NCBI GenBank assembly: GCA_937899365.1
Contig: CALBPH010000001.1
Span: 1 to 19,840, forward strand
Reading direction: 5' to 3'
DNA: 19,840 nt
Source of the DNA: an uncultured Leptolyngbya sp.
Lineage (GTDB): Bacteria > Cyanobacteriota > Cyanobacteriia > Phormidesmidales > Phormidesmidaceae
Shown here: piece by piece, positions 1-10,300 of the stretch
Numbering within the stretch: the stretch's first letter is position 1
How the letters are laid out: each line of letters begins with the position of its first letter
Made by a program: the position numbers and the translations under genes
Notes under the pieces: model-generated
Seen by the model: only the letters and a program-made list of their open reading frames with translations
Told to the model about the DNA's origin: nothing
Database searches by the model: none

Positions 1-2387
1 ATACCTTAGTTAATTATGGAGTGCTGGACGTTGAGATTTCTCCCCAGGAGCAGGGATACCCATCACATAGTTTTGATTTAGTCATTGCGATTAATGTTCT
101 TCACGTCGCACGCGATATTGAAACTACGATAGAGTATGCTCGCTCATTGTTAGCTCCTGGTGGGTTACTCCTACTGTGGGAAGTAACAGAAGCAAAGCTA
201 GAAGCTGACATTGTGGACGGAGTCTTGATGCAGCCCATTGCCGATCCGAAGGGGGAACGTAATATGGGCAACCCTTTCCTTTCTCATCAACAATGGAAAT
301 CTCTTTTGTTAGAATCTGGATTTACAAGAGTTGAAAGTTTCTCAGAGTTTTCTTCCTATGGAGAACATGTGCTAATAGCTGAGGCGGATAATCAAGGGCT
401 ATCAGGAAATCCATTAGCCTTTACAATTCCTCAACATGAAGAGGTTGTTATCCAAGACGACATAGCTACAGCTCAGTTTTCTCCTGAGAAAAAGCCAGAC
501 ATCACCGACTGGTTTTCTATTCCTGTTTGGACCCGATTGCCTCTAGCTTCGGTAACAAAGGATATTGACCGCGATTGCTGGTTAGTCTTCGCTGATGATG
601 ATAAGGAACTAGGAGAGCAGCTTGTTAAGCGACTGGAACAGGATGGCCATCGAATAGCGATGGTCAAACCTGGAGCGGCATTTTCAAAGACATCCTTGAA
701 GACAGACCAGTGCGATCGCATTCTATACACTGTTAATCCTCGACAACAGAGTGACTACGAAGCCCTGGTTGATGATCTCTTGGAGCTAAATCTCTTAGGA
801 GGAAAACTTGTTCACGGCTGGAGCTTGAATGCTTTATCAGATGACTTTGATGCTGATGACTATGGATTCTACAGCCTGCTGTTTTTGTTCCAGGCCCTGG
901 GAAAGCGTAATATTGAAACCCCGATCGAAATTAGTGTACTCACACAAAATCTACACGAGGTAACAGGAACGGAAGAACTAGAGCCAAGAAAGGCATTAGC
1001 TCTGGGTCCTTGTAGGGTAATGCCCGTAGAATATCCTCAACATTCTTATCGCAGTATTGATGTGGTGTTGTCTCAATCTCAACAGGCACAATCAGGGTTA
1101 GTTGATAAGTTAATCACAGAACTCTATCACTCCATAACTGATGAAACCGTTGCCTATCGAGGGCAACATCGTTGGGTTCAAACCTTTAACTCTGTGCAGC
1201 TACCTAAGCATGCCAGTATTTCTCCAGCGTTACGAGACCAGGGAATCTATCTGATTACCGGTGGTTTAGGGCGCATAGGGCTAACGATTGCTCACCACCT
1301 GGCAAGTACTATACGAGCTAGATTGGTACTTTGCGGTCGGTCGAATTTTCCCCAACCGGAACAATGGCAATCGTGGCTAAATGAGCATGATGACCAGGAT
1401 TCTACTAGTGAAAAAATCCGCCAGCTGATGGAAATTCAGCGCTTGGGGGGTGACATTATGATTGTCCAGGGAGACGTCAGCCAGCTGACATCAATGCAAG
1501 AGCTAGTTGAACAGGTTAAACATCAGTGGGGAGATATTCAGGGAGTAATTCATGCCGCAGGTATTCCAGTGCCTGGCACCATTCTTACTAGAACTCCGGA
1601 TAGTGTGAAATCAGTCTTTGCGGCCAAAGTCGAAGGCACTTTTGTATTGGAACAGGTCTTCCGCTCCATAAATTTAGATTTTCTTATTCTGTTTTCTTCG
1701 TTGAGTTCTTTATCAGGAGGATATACGGCTGATTATGTGGCAGCCAGTCATTTCTTAGATACCTATGCAAATGCATTTAATCGATCCGACCAGTTGACCA
1801 TATCTATCGACTGGGACACTTGGCAAATGTCTCTCCAATCCTTTATATCTGAGGATCTACGGGAGTTTTATGAACTCAATCAGAAAGCCAATATTGCCCC
1901 AGGAGAAGGTGCTGAAGCCTTTGGCCGTATACTTCAGCAGACTTTCCCTCAAATTGTAATTTCTTCTAAAGATTTACAAGTTGCTATTAAGCAACATCGC
2001 TCAGCTCAACGTCTAGAAAGTGGCACATTGGTGACAGATGCTTCCAATTCAGCTGATGGCAAGCAAAAAAGTTATCCACGTCCTAACCTTCGTAATGCTT
2101 ATGTTGAGGCTACCAGTGAAGCCGAACAGATGATGACCGAACTGTGGCAAAAGTTTTTAGGTATCGAGCCCATCGGTATTCACGATAACTTTTTTGCCTT
2201 GGGGGGAGATTCTTTAACTGGGAGCATTCTAATTAACGAGTTGAGAGATCGCTTCCAGGTTGAATTACCGGTGCGTAGTCTTTTTGAGTATCCCACTGTG
2301 GGTGAGTTGGCTCTAGTGATTGAAAATATCTTAATTGAAGAGTTGGAAACCTTAGATGAACAAGACGTTGAGGTCCTGTTAGGTTGA
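1..2387 (+). CDS. Type I polyketide synthase, 3' part: C-methyltransferase (partial)-KR-ACP
   Basis: The reading frame is open from base 3 with no stop, so the gene begins upstream of the window; the GTG at base 21 is internal. It should alpha-methylate and then reduce a beta-ketoacyl-ACP intermediate. The first ~130 codons match the C-terminal half of the methyltransferase in the PKS at 7304 (shared NVLHVA and LLAPGG). Next comes a linker/structural KR region, then a KR with NADPH motif GGLGRIG (bases 1260-1280), lysine in FAAKVEG, SSLSS and YVAAS. The Tyr (1734-1736) is present, but the position that is normally Asn is Ser (1746-1748). An ACP follows with LGGDSL, Ser at 2211-2213 carrying phosphopantetheine. 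The acidic tail after the ACP (LETLDEQDVEVLL) looks like a C-terminal docking segment. There is no TE, so the chain must pass to another protein, most simply the Cy-A-PCP protein at 3754. KS and AT are presumed upstream but not seen. Confidence 0.93.
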   Translation, partial: TLVNYGVLDVEISPQEQGYPSHSFDLVIAINVLHVARDIETTIEYARSLLAPGGLLLLWEVTEAKLEADIVDGVLMQPIADPKGERNMGNPFLSHQQWKSLLLESGFTRVESFSEFSSYGEHVLIAEADNQGLSGNPLAFTIPQHEEVVIQDDIATAQFSPEKKPDITDWFSIPVWTRLPLASVTKDIDRDCWLVFADDDKELGEQLVKRLEQDGHRIAMVKPGAAFSKTSLKTDQCDRILYTVNPRQQSDYEALVDDLLELNLLGGKLVHGWSLNALSDDFDADDYGFYSLLFLFQALGKRNIETPIEISVLTQNLHEVTGTEELEPRKALALGPCRVMPVEYPQHSYRSIDVVLSQSQQAQSGLVDKLITELYHSITDETVAYRGQHRWVQTFNSVQLPKHASISPALRDQGIYLITGGLGRIGLTIAHHLASTIRARLVLCGRSNFPQPEQWQSWLNEHDDQDSTSEKIRQLMEIQRLGGDIMIVQGDVSQLTSMQELVEQVKHQWGDIQGVIHAAGIPVPGTILTRTPDSVKSVFAAKVEGTFVLEQVFRSINLDFLILFSSLSSLSGGYTADYVAASHFLDTYANAFNRSDQLTISIDWDTWQMSLQSFISEDLREFYELNQKANIAPGEGAEAFGRILQQTFPQIVISSKDLQVAIKQHRSAQRLESGTLVTDASNSADGKQKSYPRPNLRNAYVEATSEAEQMMTELWQKFLGIEPIGIHDNFFALGGDSLTGSILINELRDRFQVELPVRSLFEYPTVGELALVIENILIEELETLDEQDVEVLLG
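712..719. repeat. HIP1 octamer GCGATCGC
   Basis: Perfect GCGATCGC palindrome inside the PKS gene. This octamer is strongly over-represented in many cyanobacterial genomes, so it supports the taxonomic inference. It has no known gene-specific role. Confidence 0.85.
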
Positions 2388-2489
2388 GCATATCCAGGCT
2401 GATTCATACTATGACTTAGTCGGTTGTTCAGTTATCGCTTAAATCATTCCCTGAATACTTCGTAGTTGCTTAGTTCTGGAATAACGATT

Positions 2490-3365
2490 ATGGAAATTCA
2501 ATCAGTAGGTGTTATCGGTGCAGGTACAATGGGCATTGGCCTTGCACAAACTTTAGCTCAGACAGGTCATCAGGTGACATTGTTAGATATTTCTGATCGG
2601 ATTTTGGAAAGAGCTGAAACTGAAATCCGTAAAAATCTGCGGATGCAACATTTTTTCTCAGGAGCTGCTCCTAGTTTGAGCGCAACCAATGTCCTCAAAA
2701 AGATTCAGTTTTCTACGGATTATCAGAAGCTGAAGGACATTGAGTTTGTAGTGGAAAATGCCACTGAGAAATGGGATCTCAAGAAATCTATCTATCAGAA
2801 AATGGACACTATTTGTCCTGCTGAAACTATTTTTGCTGCCAATACATCGGCCATACCAATTACTCGCTTTGGTTCAGTTACCCAGAGACCAGATCGAGTA
2901 ATTGGTATGCACTTTATGAACCCTGTCCCCATTAAGCCGATGGTAGAAGTCATTCGAGGCTATCATACTACTGAGGATACGATTAAAAGTGCTCAGTTGT
3001 TGCTACAACAAATGGGTAAAGATTCAATTGTTGTCAACGACTCCTCGGGATTTGTTACTAACCGAGTTATGATGTTGACTATAAATGAGGCCATTTTTAT
3101 TCTTCAGGACCAGGTTGCCACAGCCACAGATATTGATCGGCTATTTAAGGGCTGCTTCGGCCATAAAATGGGACCCCTAGAAACGGCAGATCTGATTGGC
3201 TTAGACACCATTCTTTATTCGATTGATGTCTTATATGAAAACTTCAATGATGATAAGTATCGTCCCTGTCCCCTACTGAAAAAGATGGTAGATGCGGGGC
3301 TGCATGGTTGTAAAAATGGCCAGGGTTTCTATAACTATGTTCAAGGACAGAAGGTGGCCAGCTAG
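2490..3365 (+). CDS. 3-hydroxyacyl-CoA/ACP dehydrogenase, FkbK-like
   Basis: NAD-dependent dehydrogenase of the 3-hydroxybutyryl-CoA dehydrogenase family (291 aa, usual length). It has a Rossmann dinucleotide motif GAGTMG at residues 10-15. Ser120, His141 (in MHFMNP), Glu153 (VEVIRG) and Asn191 (SSGFVTNR) have the same spacing (21, 12, 38) as the Ser-His-Glu-Asn set of human short-chain hydroxyacyl-CoA dehydrogenase. MGPLETADLIGLD and GQGFYNY are typical C-domain signatures. Inference: because it sits next to a free-standing ACP inside a PKS cluster, and a matching acyl dehydrogenase lies at 17750, it probably oxidises an ACP-bound glyceryl or seryl group during synthesis of an unusual extender unit, rather than acting in beta-oxidation. 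The start at ATG 2490 places the nucleotide-binding strand at the N-terminus as usual; an in-frame TTG at 2466 would add eight residues. A weak GGA lies about 10 bases upstream. Confidence 0.88.
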   Translation: MEIQSVGVIGAGTMGIGLAQTLAQTGHQVTLLDISDRILERAETEIRKNLRMQHFFSGAAPSLSATNVLKKIQFSTDYQKLKDIEFVVENATEKWDLKKSIYQKMDTICPAETIFAANTSAIPITRFGSVTQRPDRVIGMHFMNPVPIKPMVEVIRGYHTTEDTIKSAQLLLQQMGKDSIVVNDSSGFVTNRVMMLTINEAIFILQDQVATATDIDRLFKGCFGHKMGPLETADLIGLDTILYSIDVLYENFNDDKYRPCPLLKKMVDAGLHGCKNGQGFYNYVQGQKVAS

Positions 3366-3390
3366 GGCGCATTTCACAGACTTCTAATAG

Positions 3391-3401
3391 GAACATTGTT
3401 C
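3391..3401. repeat. Short perfect inverted repeat GAACA-T-TGTTC
   Basis: An 11-base perfect inverted repeat in the 89-base gap between the dehydrogenase and the ACP gene. It could be a small operator half-site pair or chance; no second copy was noticed. The rest of this gap shows no clear signal. Confidence 0.25.
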
Positions 3402-3454
3402 TCATTGGTAAAGTTGTTTTTGCTGAAGATATCTAATCACGTAGAGTCAAGAAA

Positions 3455-3706
3455 ATGAAGGAAATCAAAGAAAAAATCTATACATTTCTCTCAGAGCATT
3501 TTGAAGATCATCAGCTAAAGGATGATGAAGATATTTTTGCCACTGGTTTTATTAACTCCATGTTTGCTATGCAATTAGTGCTCTTTATTGAAAAGGAGTT
3601 TCAGCTGACTATTAGAGATGAGGAGCTGGATTTTGAAAACTTTAAAACCGTCAATGCAATGGCTGGATTGATCGATAGCAAACTCACTGTAAAAGCAGAT
3701 AGTTAG
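3455..3706 (+). CDS. Free-standing acyl carrier protein, FkbJ-like
   Basis: A complete 83-residue discrete ACP. The phosphopantetheine Ser is Ser35, in the context ATGFINSMFAMQL. This departs from the usual LGxDS of modular ACPs and is characteristic, from memory of the family, of ACPs that carry methoxymalonyl or hydroxymalonyl extender units (FkbJ, ZmaD type). Other family-like stretches are LFIEKEF and LDFENFKTVNAMA. It likely carries a three-carbon unit while the dehydrogenase just upstream and the acyl dehydrogenase at 17750 oxidise it, after which a PKS acyltransferase would take it. It is separated by 89 bases from the dehydrogenase and 47 bases from the NRPS that follows. The start ATG has only a weak AAGAAA upstream. 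It could alternatively be a generic trans ACP, but its neighbours favour the extender-unit role. Confidence 0.85.
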   Translation: MKEIKEKIYTFLSEHFEDHQLKDDEDIFATGFINSMFAMQLVLFIEKEFQLTIRDEELDFENFKTVNAMAGLIDSKLTVKADS

Positions 3707-3753
3707 TTGGCGAGTTCTTTTCCCATAGCTGTTCTACTATTTTGGTATTCTAG

Positions 3754-6700
3754 ATGTCTTTAAGAGAACAGACCGCACTTAAAAAATCTCAACTTTCCCT
3801 AGCGAAGCAAAAGCTCTTGGCAAAACGCCTTCAGGGGAAAGACAGTGTGTCTAAACAGCAGAAATATCCTGTAATTGTGCCTTCTGTAGAAGAGCGCTAT
3901 CAGCCTTTCCCTTTGACGGATATTCAGCAAGCCTATTGGGTAGGTCGCCAGGGTGGATTGGAGTTGGGTAATATTTCAACCCACGGATATTTTGAGATTG
4001 AGACCTATGGGATTACTCCAATTCAGTTTAATCAGGCTTGGCAACAGCTGATTCAGCGCCATGACATGTTACGTATGATTATACGTCAGGATGGTCAGCA
4101 GCAAATTTTATCGGACGTGCCTCCCTATGAGATTACGGTGATTGATCTCAGAGATCAGACTGATGAAGTTGTTGCCTTAGAGTCGGGAAAGATCCGAGAT
4201 GAATTATCTCACCAAATGTTTGATTTAGAACAATGGCCCCTGTTCGAACTACAGGTAATTTGTTTGAACGATGATCAGGCCAAGCTTTGTTTTAGTTTTG
4301 ATGTTCTAATTGCTGATGCTTGGAGCTGTGAGTTGCTGCTAACTGAGCTAGCAGATTTTATTCAAAATCCTCATCAGTTGCCACCGTCACTGGAGGTTTC
4401 ATTTAGAGATTATGTGCTAGCTGAGCAAGAGTTTCATAAGTTCCCTCTGTTTGAGCGCTCAAAAAAATATTGGCAAAAACGCCTGACGGCAATACCTCCT
4501 GCCCCTGATCTGCCACTACAGAAGAGTCTTTCCTCTATTGTTTCGCCTCAATTTGTACGACGAAAGAAGTATCTGAGTGCATCCTCCTGGACACGCTTAA
4601 AGCAAAGGGCGCATCAGGCTAACCTAACGCCATCTGGCATTTTGTTGGCAGCCTTTGCAGAAGTATTAACAAAATGGAGTAAAAGTCCCGAGTTTACTCT
4701 TAATTTGACTCTTTATAATCGCTTACCCTTACATCCCGATGTCGATAAGATAGTGGGGGATTTTACATCAGTAACTCTGTTGGCAGTGGATAATGCATCC
4801 TCGACATCGTTTGAGTCTCGAGCGAAGCAGATTCAGGAACAGTTCTGGGATGATATGGACCACAGTCACTACAGTGGCATCAAAGTTTTACGAGAGCTGG
4901 CCAAGTTAGATAATCGTTCCGCTGTTGAAGCCATAACACCAGTTGTTTTTACCAGTACCCTTACTAATGAAAGTTTAAGCCGAGAACAGTCCGCTGTTGA
5001 CTCTAATAACGAGGATGGTGATGATACCTATGTAGATACCTACAACCGAGACATGCTCAGGGACCTGGGAAAAATGACCTACATGATTACCCAAACTCCC
5101 CAGGTTTATCTGGATCATCAAGTATATTTTAATCCATCTGGCGAATTAATCCTTAGTTGGGACTGTGTTGAAGACTTATTCCCTAACGGCATTTTGGATG
5201 ATATGTTTGCCGCCTATGGCAGTCTTTTAGAAAGGCTAGCAACGGAGGAGGATATTTGGCAAGCAACAACGCCAAAATTATTGCCCCAAACCCAGGTTGA
5301 TCGTATCGCTGTAATTAATCAAACAGAGGTCTGCTTGGATGAAGAAACATTACTGCATCAATTGTTCTTCGAACAGGCAATGCGTCAACCTGATCAAACT
5401 GCGGTGATTGCCAATGATCGCACCCTAACCTATCAGGAACTCAGCGATCGGGCTCAGCAACTCGGACAGCGGCTCCGCAAACTGGGAGCAAAACCAAATC
5501 AGCTAGTCGCAGTGGTGATGGAAAAAGGCTGGGAACAGGTTGTTGCAGTACTGGGGATTTTGGCTTCTGGAGCAGCCTATGTGCCGATTAATCCCAACTT
5601 ACCCCAAGACCGTCGCTGGCACCTGCTAGAGCAGGGCGATGTTGATTTAGTATTGACTCAGACCAAGTGGAATAGCGCTTTAGAATGGCCAACAAAGGTC
5701 ACTCGGCTCTGCGTCGAGACTTTAGATGGTCAATGTCCGGAAGAATCGTTGAAATTTGTCCAAACACCTGAAGATATTGCCTATGTAATTTACACTTCCG
5801 GTTCTACAGGCTTGCCCAAGGGGGTAGTGATTGACCACCGCGGGGTAGTTAATACAATTTTGGATATTAATCAGCGATTTGGGGTGGATGAGGAAGATCG
5901 GATATTAGCCCTATCTTCCCTGAGTTTTGACCTATCTGTTTATGACATTTTTGGCACATTGGCCGCTGGTGGCACAATAGTATTGCCTAAGCCTGAAGCG
6001 AACCGAGATCCTGCACATTGGCTGGATTTGATAGTCCAGCATCAGATTACCATTTGGAATTCAGTACCTGCCTTGATGCAGATGTTGATTGAGTATGCTG
6101 CTGCCACTTCAGCGCCTATTCTTTCAGCCTTACGATTGGCTCTGCTGAGTGGAGACTGGCTGCCTTTAGGATTACCAGACCAGATTAGAACATCCTTTAC
6201 GGCAGCACAGGTTATCAGCCTGGGAGGTGCGACCGAAGCTTCTATTTGGTCTATCCTTTATCCCATTGATCAGGTCAATCCTCAGTGGAAGAGCATTCCC
6301 TATGGACGTCCCATGGCTAATCAACGTCTGTATGTGCTCGACCATGCCTTAGAAACATGTCCCTTCTTTGTACCGGGAAACCTTTATATTGGCGGTATTG
6401 GATTAGCGATGGGATATTGGCGTAATGAGAGCAAAACAGCAGCCAGTTTTATTCATCACCCCCAAACCGGAGAACGTCTTTATCGTACTGGTGATACGGG
6501 TCGCTATTTACCAGATGGAACCATTGAGTTTTTAGGCAGAGAAGATTTCCAGGTCAAGATTAATGGTCATCGTATTGAGCTAGGGGAAATCGAAGCAACT
6601 CTAGTGCAGCATTCAGCTGTTGAGGCTGCAGTGGTTACAGCAGTGGAAGAGGAACAGCTGGGGGTTAAGCGTCTGGTTGCCTATGTTGTCACAGTTGAGC

Positions 6701-7221
6701 CAGAAGAATCAGAATCTCAGTTAACTCAGGGATTACGGCAGTTTCTGGCAGAAAAATTGCCGGGATATATGTTACCATCGGCCATTCTTTTCTTAAACAG
6801 TTTACCGCTGACGGCCAATGGCAAAATTGATCGGCGCAGATTACCTAAGCCCGAGCTGGCTCAGTCTTCCTCGGAACAGACCTATGTTGCTCCCACCGAT
6901 GAAATTGAGAAGCAGCTAAGCGATATTATTCAAGGTATTTTAAAGATTCCCCAGGTTGGCATTTATGACAACTTTTTTGACTTGGGAGGAAATTCAGTAC
7001 ATCTGGTGCAAACCCATATCAAAATACGAGAAGTTCTTCAGAAGGATATTCCTCTTGTTGAAATGTTTCGATATCCCACCATTCAGGCTTTATCTAACTA
7101 TTTTCACGAAAGTTCTCAACGGGGTAGTGAAAAAGAAAGTGCAGGTTATCAAAGCCTTACGAGGGCAAAGCGCCGCAAACAAATGCAGCAAAATCGGCAA
7201 AAAGCGCAGCGCAAATTTTAG
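3754..7221 (+). CDS. NRPS module Cy-A(Cys)-PCP
   Basis: A 1155-residue single-module NRPS that should activate cysteine, condense it with the upstream acyl chain and cyclodehydrate it to a thiazoline. A basic N-terminal segment (LSLAKQKLLAKRL) precedes the Cy domain, which begins at about residue 48 (FPLTDIQQAYWVGR) and has the DxxxxDxxS motif intact (Asp183, Asp188, Ser191). The adenylation domain shows YTSGSTG (680-686), GGATE in place of the common YGPTE, YRTGD and LPLTANGK. Reading the ten specificity positions gives D726 L727 Y730 N769 L797 S799 L823 I831 W832 K1024, the classical Cys code. The PCP has DLGGNS with Ser1081. No oxidase, epimerase or methyltransferase is embedded. The C-terminus is a strongly basic tail (RAKRRKQMQQNRQK), a probable docking segment for the PKS at 7304. 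An in-frame stop directly before ATG 3754 fixes the start. The ribosome binding site is weak. Confidence 0.95.
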   Translation: MSLREQTALKKSQLSLAKQKLLAKRLQGKDSVSKQQKYPVIVPSVEERYQPFPLTDIQQAYWVGRQGGLELGNISTHGYFEIETYGITPIQFNQAWQQLIQRHDMLRMIIRQDGQQQILSDVPPYEITVIDLRDQTDEVVALESGKIRDELSHQMFDLEQWPLFELQVICLNDDQAKLCFSFDVLIADAWSCELLLTELADFIQNPHQLPPSLEVSFRDYVLAEQEFHKFPLFERSKKYWQKRLTAIPPAPDLPLQKSLSSIVSPQFVRRKKYLSASSWTRLKQRAHQANLTPSGILLAAFAEVLTKWSKSPEFTLNLTLYNRLPLHPDVDKIVGDFTSVTLLAVDNASSTSFESRAKQIQEQFWDDMDHSHYSGIKVLRELAKLDNRSAVEAITPVVFTSTLTNESLSREQSAVDSNNEDGDDTYVDTYNRDMLRDLGKMTYMITQTPQVYLDHQVYFNPSGELILSWDCVEDLFPNGILDDMFAAYGSLLERLATEEDIWQATTPKLLPQTQVDRIAVINQTEVCLDEETLLHQLFFEQAMRQPDQTAVIANDRTLTYQELSDRAQQLGQRLRKLGAKPNQLVAVVMEKGWEQVVAVLGILASGAAYVPINPNLPQDRRWHLLEQGDVDLVLTQTKWNSALEWPTKVTRLCVETLDGQCPEESLKFVQTPEDIAYVIYTSGSTGLPKGVVIDHRGVVNTILDINQRFGVDEEDRILALSSLSFDLSVYDIFGTLAAGGTIVLPKPEANRDPAHWLDLIVQHQITIWNSVPALMQMLIEYAAATSAPILSALRLALLSGDWLPLGLPDQIRTSFTAAQVISLGGATEASIWSILYPIDQVNPQWKSIPYGRPMANQRLYVLDHALETCPFFVPGNLYIGGIGLAMGYWRNESKTAASFIHHPQTGERLYRTGDTGRYLPDGTIEFLGREDFQVKINGHRIELGEIEATLVQHSAVEAAVVTAVEEEQLGVKRLVAYVVTVEPEESESQLTQGLRQFLAEKLPGYMLPSAILFLNSLPLTANGKIDRRRLPKPELAQSSSEQTYVAPTDEIEKQLSDIIQGILKIPQVGIYDNFFDLGGNSVHLVQTHIKIREVLQKDIPLVEMFRYPTIQALSNYFHESSQRGSEKESAGYQSLTRAKRRKQMQQNRQKAQRKF

Positions 7222-7292
7222 GATTAATTATTCTTACTGCGAATAAACGTCAATATCTCAAGGCAAGGCATTTTAGAGCATTATCAATTATC

Positions 7293-7298
7293 AGAGGG
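7293..7298 (+). promoter_or_regulatory. Shine-Dalgarno AGAGGG fixing the start at 7304
   Basis: AGAGGG lies five bases before ATG 7304 and overlaps the alternative in-frame GTG at 7298. It therefore argues for the ATG as the true start of the PKS gene. Confidence 0.6.
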
Positions 7299-7303
7299 TG
7301 ATT

Positions 7304-10300
7304 ATGGCAGACATGCATACCAAATCTAGCGAGTTCGATTCACTTCAGCTGAATACCGCCAGCGCGATCGCAATTATTGGTATGGCTGGTCGTTTTCCGG
7401 GAGCAAATAGTCTTGAACAGTTTTGGCAGAACTTGGTAGATGGGGTTGAATCTATTACTTTTTTTGATAGACAAGAGTCGGCTGAATTACACTTTAATCC
7501 ATATGTCTTAGACCATCCTAACTATGTTGGTGCTGAACCTCTATTAGAGGGAATAGAACAGTTTGACGCCTCATATTTTAGCTTCAATCCTAAACAAGCG
7601 GAGGTAAAATGTCCAGAAGTTCGTCTGATGCTGGAATGTGCATGGGAAGCTCTGGAAGACTCGGGTTATGCTGGCAACAATAGTTTGGGTTCTGTGGGCG
7701 TTTTTACCGGCAGTAACGTCAGTCATTATTTGGAAGCGGTAAACCGCAGTGCGATTATTCCATTATGTCGGAGTGAATTTGAAACCTATCTAGGAAATGA
7801 TCTGAACTATTTAGCTACCCAAATTTCCTATCGTCTGAATCTCAAGGGTCCTAGCTTGATGGTGCAAACTGCCTGTTCCACATCGTTAGTAGCCGTTCAT
7901 GTAGCAAACCAGAGTCTCCTCAATGGTGAATGCGACATGGCACTGGCAGGGGCTGTGAATTTAATTTTGCCTCAAAAAAGAGGTTACTTGTATGAGGAAG
8001 GTGGTATTTTATCTCCAGATGGACACTGCAAAGCATTCGGCGCGGATTCCCAAGGAACAGTAGCAGGCAGTGGTTTAGGTATTGTTGTTCTTAAGCGACT
8101 GGAAGATGCCTTAGCTGATGGAGATGCTATTCGGGCCGTGATCAGAGGCTCAGCCATCAACAATGATGGTGCCGTTAAAGTTGGCTACACTGCTCCTAGC
8201 ATAGATGGCCAGGCGGCGGTTGTAGCAGACGCACTGGAAATTGCAGAAATAAGTCCTGAGACAATTACTTATGTTGAGGCTCATGGTACGGGAACAAACC
8301 TTGGCGACCCGAATGAAATTCAATCCCTAAACGATGTTTTTCGAGCCAGTACTCAGAAAAAAAGATATTGTGCCATCGGTTCTGTTAAGAGTAATATTGG
8401 CCACTTAGGCGTAGCGGCAGGTATGCCGAGCCTAATAAAGACGGTGTTAGCGCTAGAAAATCAGCATATCCCTCCCAGTCTCCACTGCCAGGAGACCAAT
8501 CCGAAAATTGATTTTGAGAATAGTCCCTTTTATGTCAACAATCGGCACACACCGTGGCTCAGAAATGGTACACCTCGACGGGCAGGAGTAAGTTCTCTGG
8601 GTGTGGGTGGAACTAATGTGCATCTGGTTATCGAAGAAGCTCCCGATTGGATTGGCGATAGCAACGGTACTAAAAATCCCATTGAGCGTCCTTATCAGAC
8701 AATAGCTTTATCGGCGAGAACTGCGACAGCGCTTGACCAAGCAACTCGTAACTTGGCTGATTATTTGGCGAATGGCCTTGAAGCAACCCCTCCAGTCAAT
8801 CTGGCGGATGTGGCCTATACCCTACAGGTGGGGCGTCAGGATTTTAAGCATCGTCGTTGGCTAACCTGTCAGACCGTTGATGACGCTGTTACAGCTTTGA
8901 GAGATTTTACAGTGTCCCCGGTACTCACTGAGGTCAAGGCATCCCAGTCTCCCGGCGTGGTCTTTATGTTTTCCGGTCAAGGTTCCCAGTATATTGATAT
9001 GACTCGGGATGTTTATGAGTCCGAACTGCGCTTCAAAGAAGTCATTGATCACTGTGCCACCCTTCTACAGCCTAGTTTAGATGTAGATATACGCTCTATC
9101 CTCTATCCTGAACCTGACTATCGAGAAACCGCTAAGACTCAGCTACAGCAGACAGCCATAGCGCAAGTTGCGCTATTTGTTGTTGAATATGCCCTGGCTC
9201 AACTGTGGATGACCTGGGGAGTTCAGCCCAGGGCTATGGTAGGTCACAGCATTGGTGAATATGTTGCCGCCACCCTAGCCCAGGTCTTTACCCTTGAAGA
9301 AGCCTTGGCGCTGGTGGTAGCGAGAGGGCAGCTAATGCAGCAGCAGCCTAAGGGTAGTATGTTATCTGTACCGTTAAGTGCGGAAGCTGCTGCAGACTTT
9401 ATGGCTGATGAGAGTCTTGTCGTTGCAGTTGTAAACGGTGTCAACACCTGTGTCATTTCAGGTACTACCGAAGCAATTGATACTCTCGCACAAACGTTAG
9501 AAACTCAAGGAATTCAGAGTCGTCGGTTGCATACATCCCACGGGTTCCATTCACCCATGATGGATGGGATGATTGAACCGTTCTTAGAGCGTCTGCAAGC
9601 GATTACCTGGCATGCCCCTCAAATTCCCTATCTGTCAAATTCAACGGGCACCTGGATTACGGATGCTGAGGCTATGGATCCTCAGTACTGGACAAACCAT
9701 GTCAGAAAAACAGTGCAGTTTAATGAGAATCTGCAACATCTTTGCCAGGATCCTTCTCAGATTTTATTGGAAATAGGTCCTGGTCGTACATTAAGTAAGC
9801 TGGCGAAACAGCATCCTGACAAGCAGGCGGGACAATTGGTACTAACTACTGTGCGCCATCCCCAGGAAAATCGTAATGACCTTGCCTTTTTATTGCAAAC
9901 ATTAGGCAAACTCTGGCTCTCTGGAGTAGAGATTGACTGGTCTAGCTTTTATGCTTATCAACAGCGTTATCGGGTATCGCTACCCACTTATCCCTTCGAA
10001 CGCAAGCGTTACTGGTTAGCCGACGCCACAAATAACGAAGCAAAATCAAATGTCGCTGCCACTACTCTCAGTTTTCCTGACTCAGAGGAGTTATGGCAGC
10101 CCCTGGTGAATGCAATGGCGGCTCAAGCAGAGCAGGGCATCTCTACATTTGATCGAGAGACTTATGTTGAGAGTCTTCCCTCCATGGATCAGGTATGTCT
10201 TATTTACCTGAATTTAGCATTTCAGTCCTTAGGATTTTGGCAAGATACTACTAAGACTTATTCGTTTGATGAGCTGGTCATCGCAGGTCGAATTGATCCA

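Noticed and set aside
2466..2489. Upstream TTG start extending the 3-hydroxyacyl dehydrogenase by eight residues
   Set aside because: The ATG at 2490 puts the Rossmann motif at the usual distance from the N-terminus, and the extension adds nothing conserved.
2388..2489. Possible promoter or terminator between the first PKS and the dehydrogenase gene
   Set aside because: No convincing hexamer pair, stem or T-run could be found in these 102 bases.
2490..3365. The dehydrogenase as a fatty-acid beta-oxidation gene
   Set aside because: Family resemblance allows it, but its position between PKS/NRPS genes and next to an FkbJ-like ACP makes a specialised-metabolism role far more likely.
6956..7246. 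Overlapping + strand reading frame at the end of the Cy-A-PCP gene
   Set aside because: It is an out-of-frame shadow of the PCP region; the main frame carries the conserved LGGNS and no frameshift is needed.
7298..7303. GTG start of the KS-AT-cMT-KR-ACP gene
   Set aside because: The GTG lies within the AGAGGG ribosome binding site that is well placed for ATG 7304.
8861..9456. Antisense reading frames opposite the AT domain, and similar ones elsewhere
   Set aside because: They lie opposite long conserved coding sequence, resemble no known family and have no start signals.
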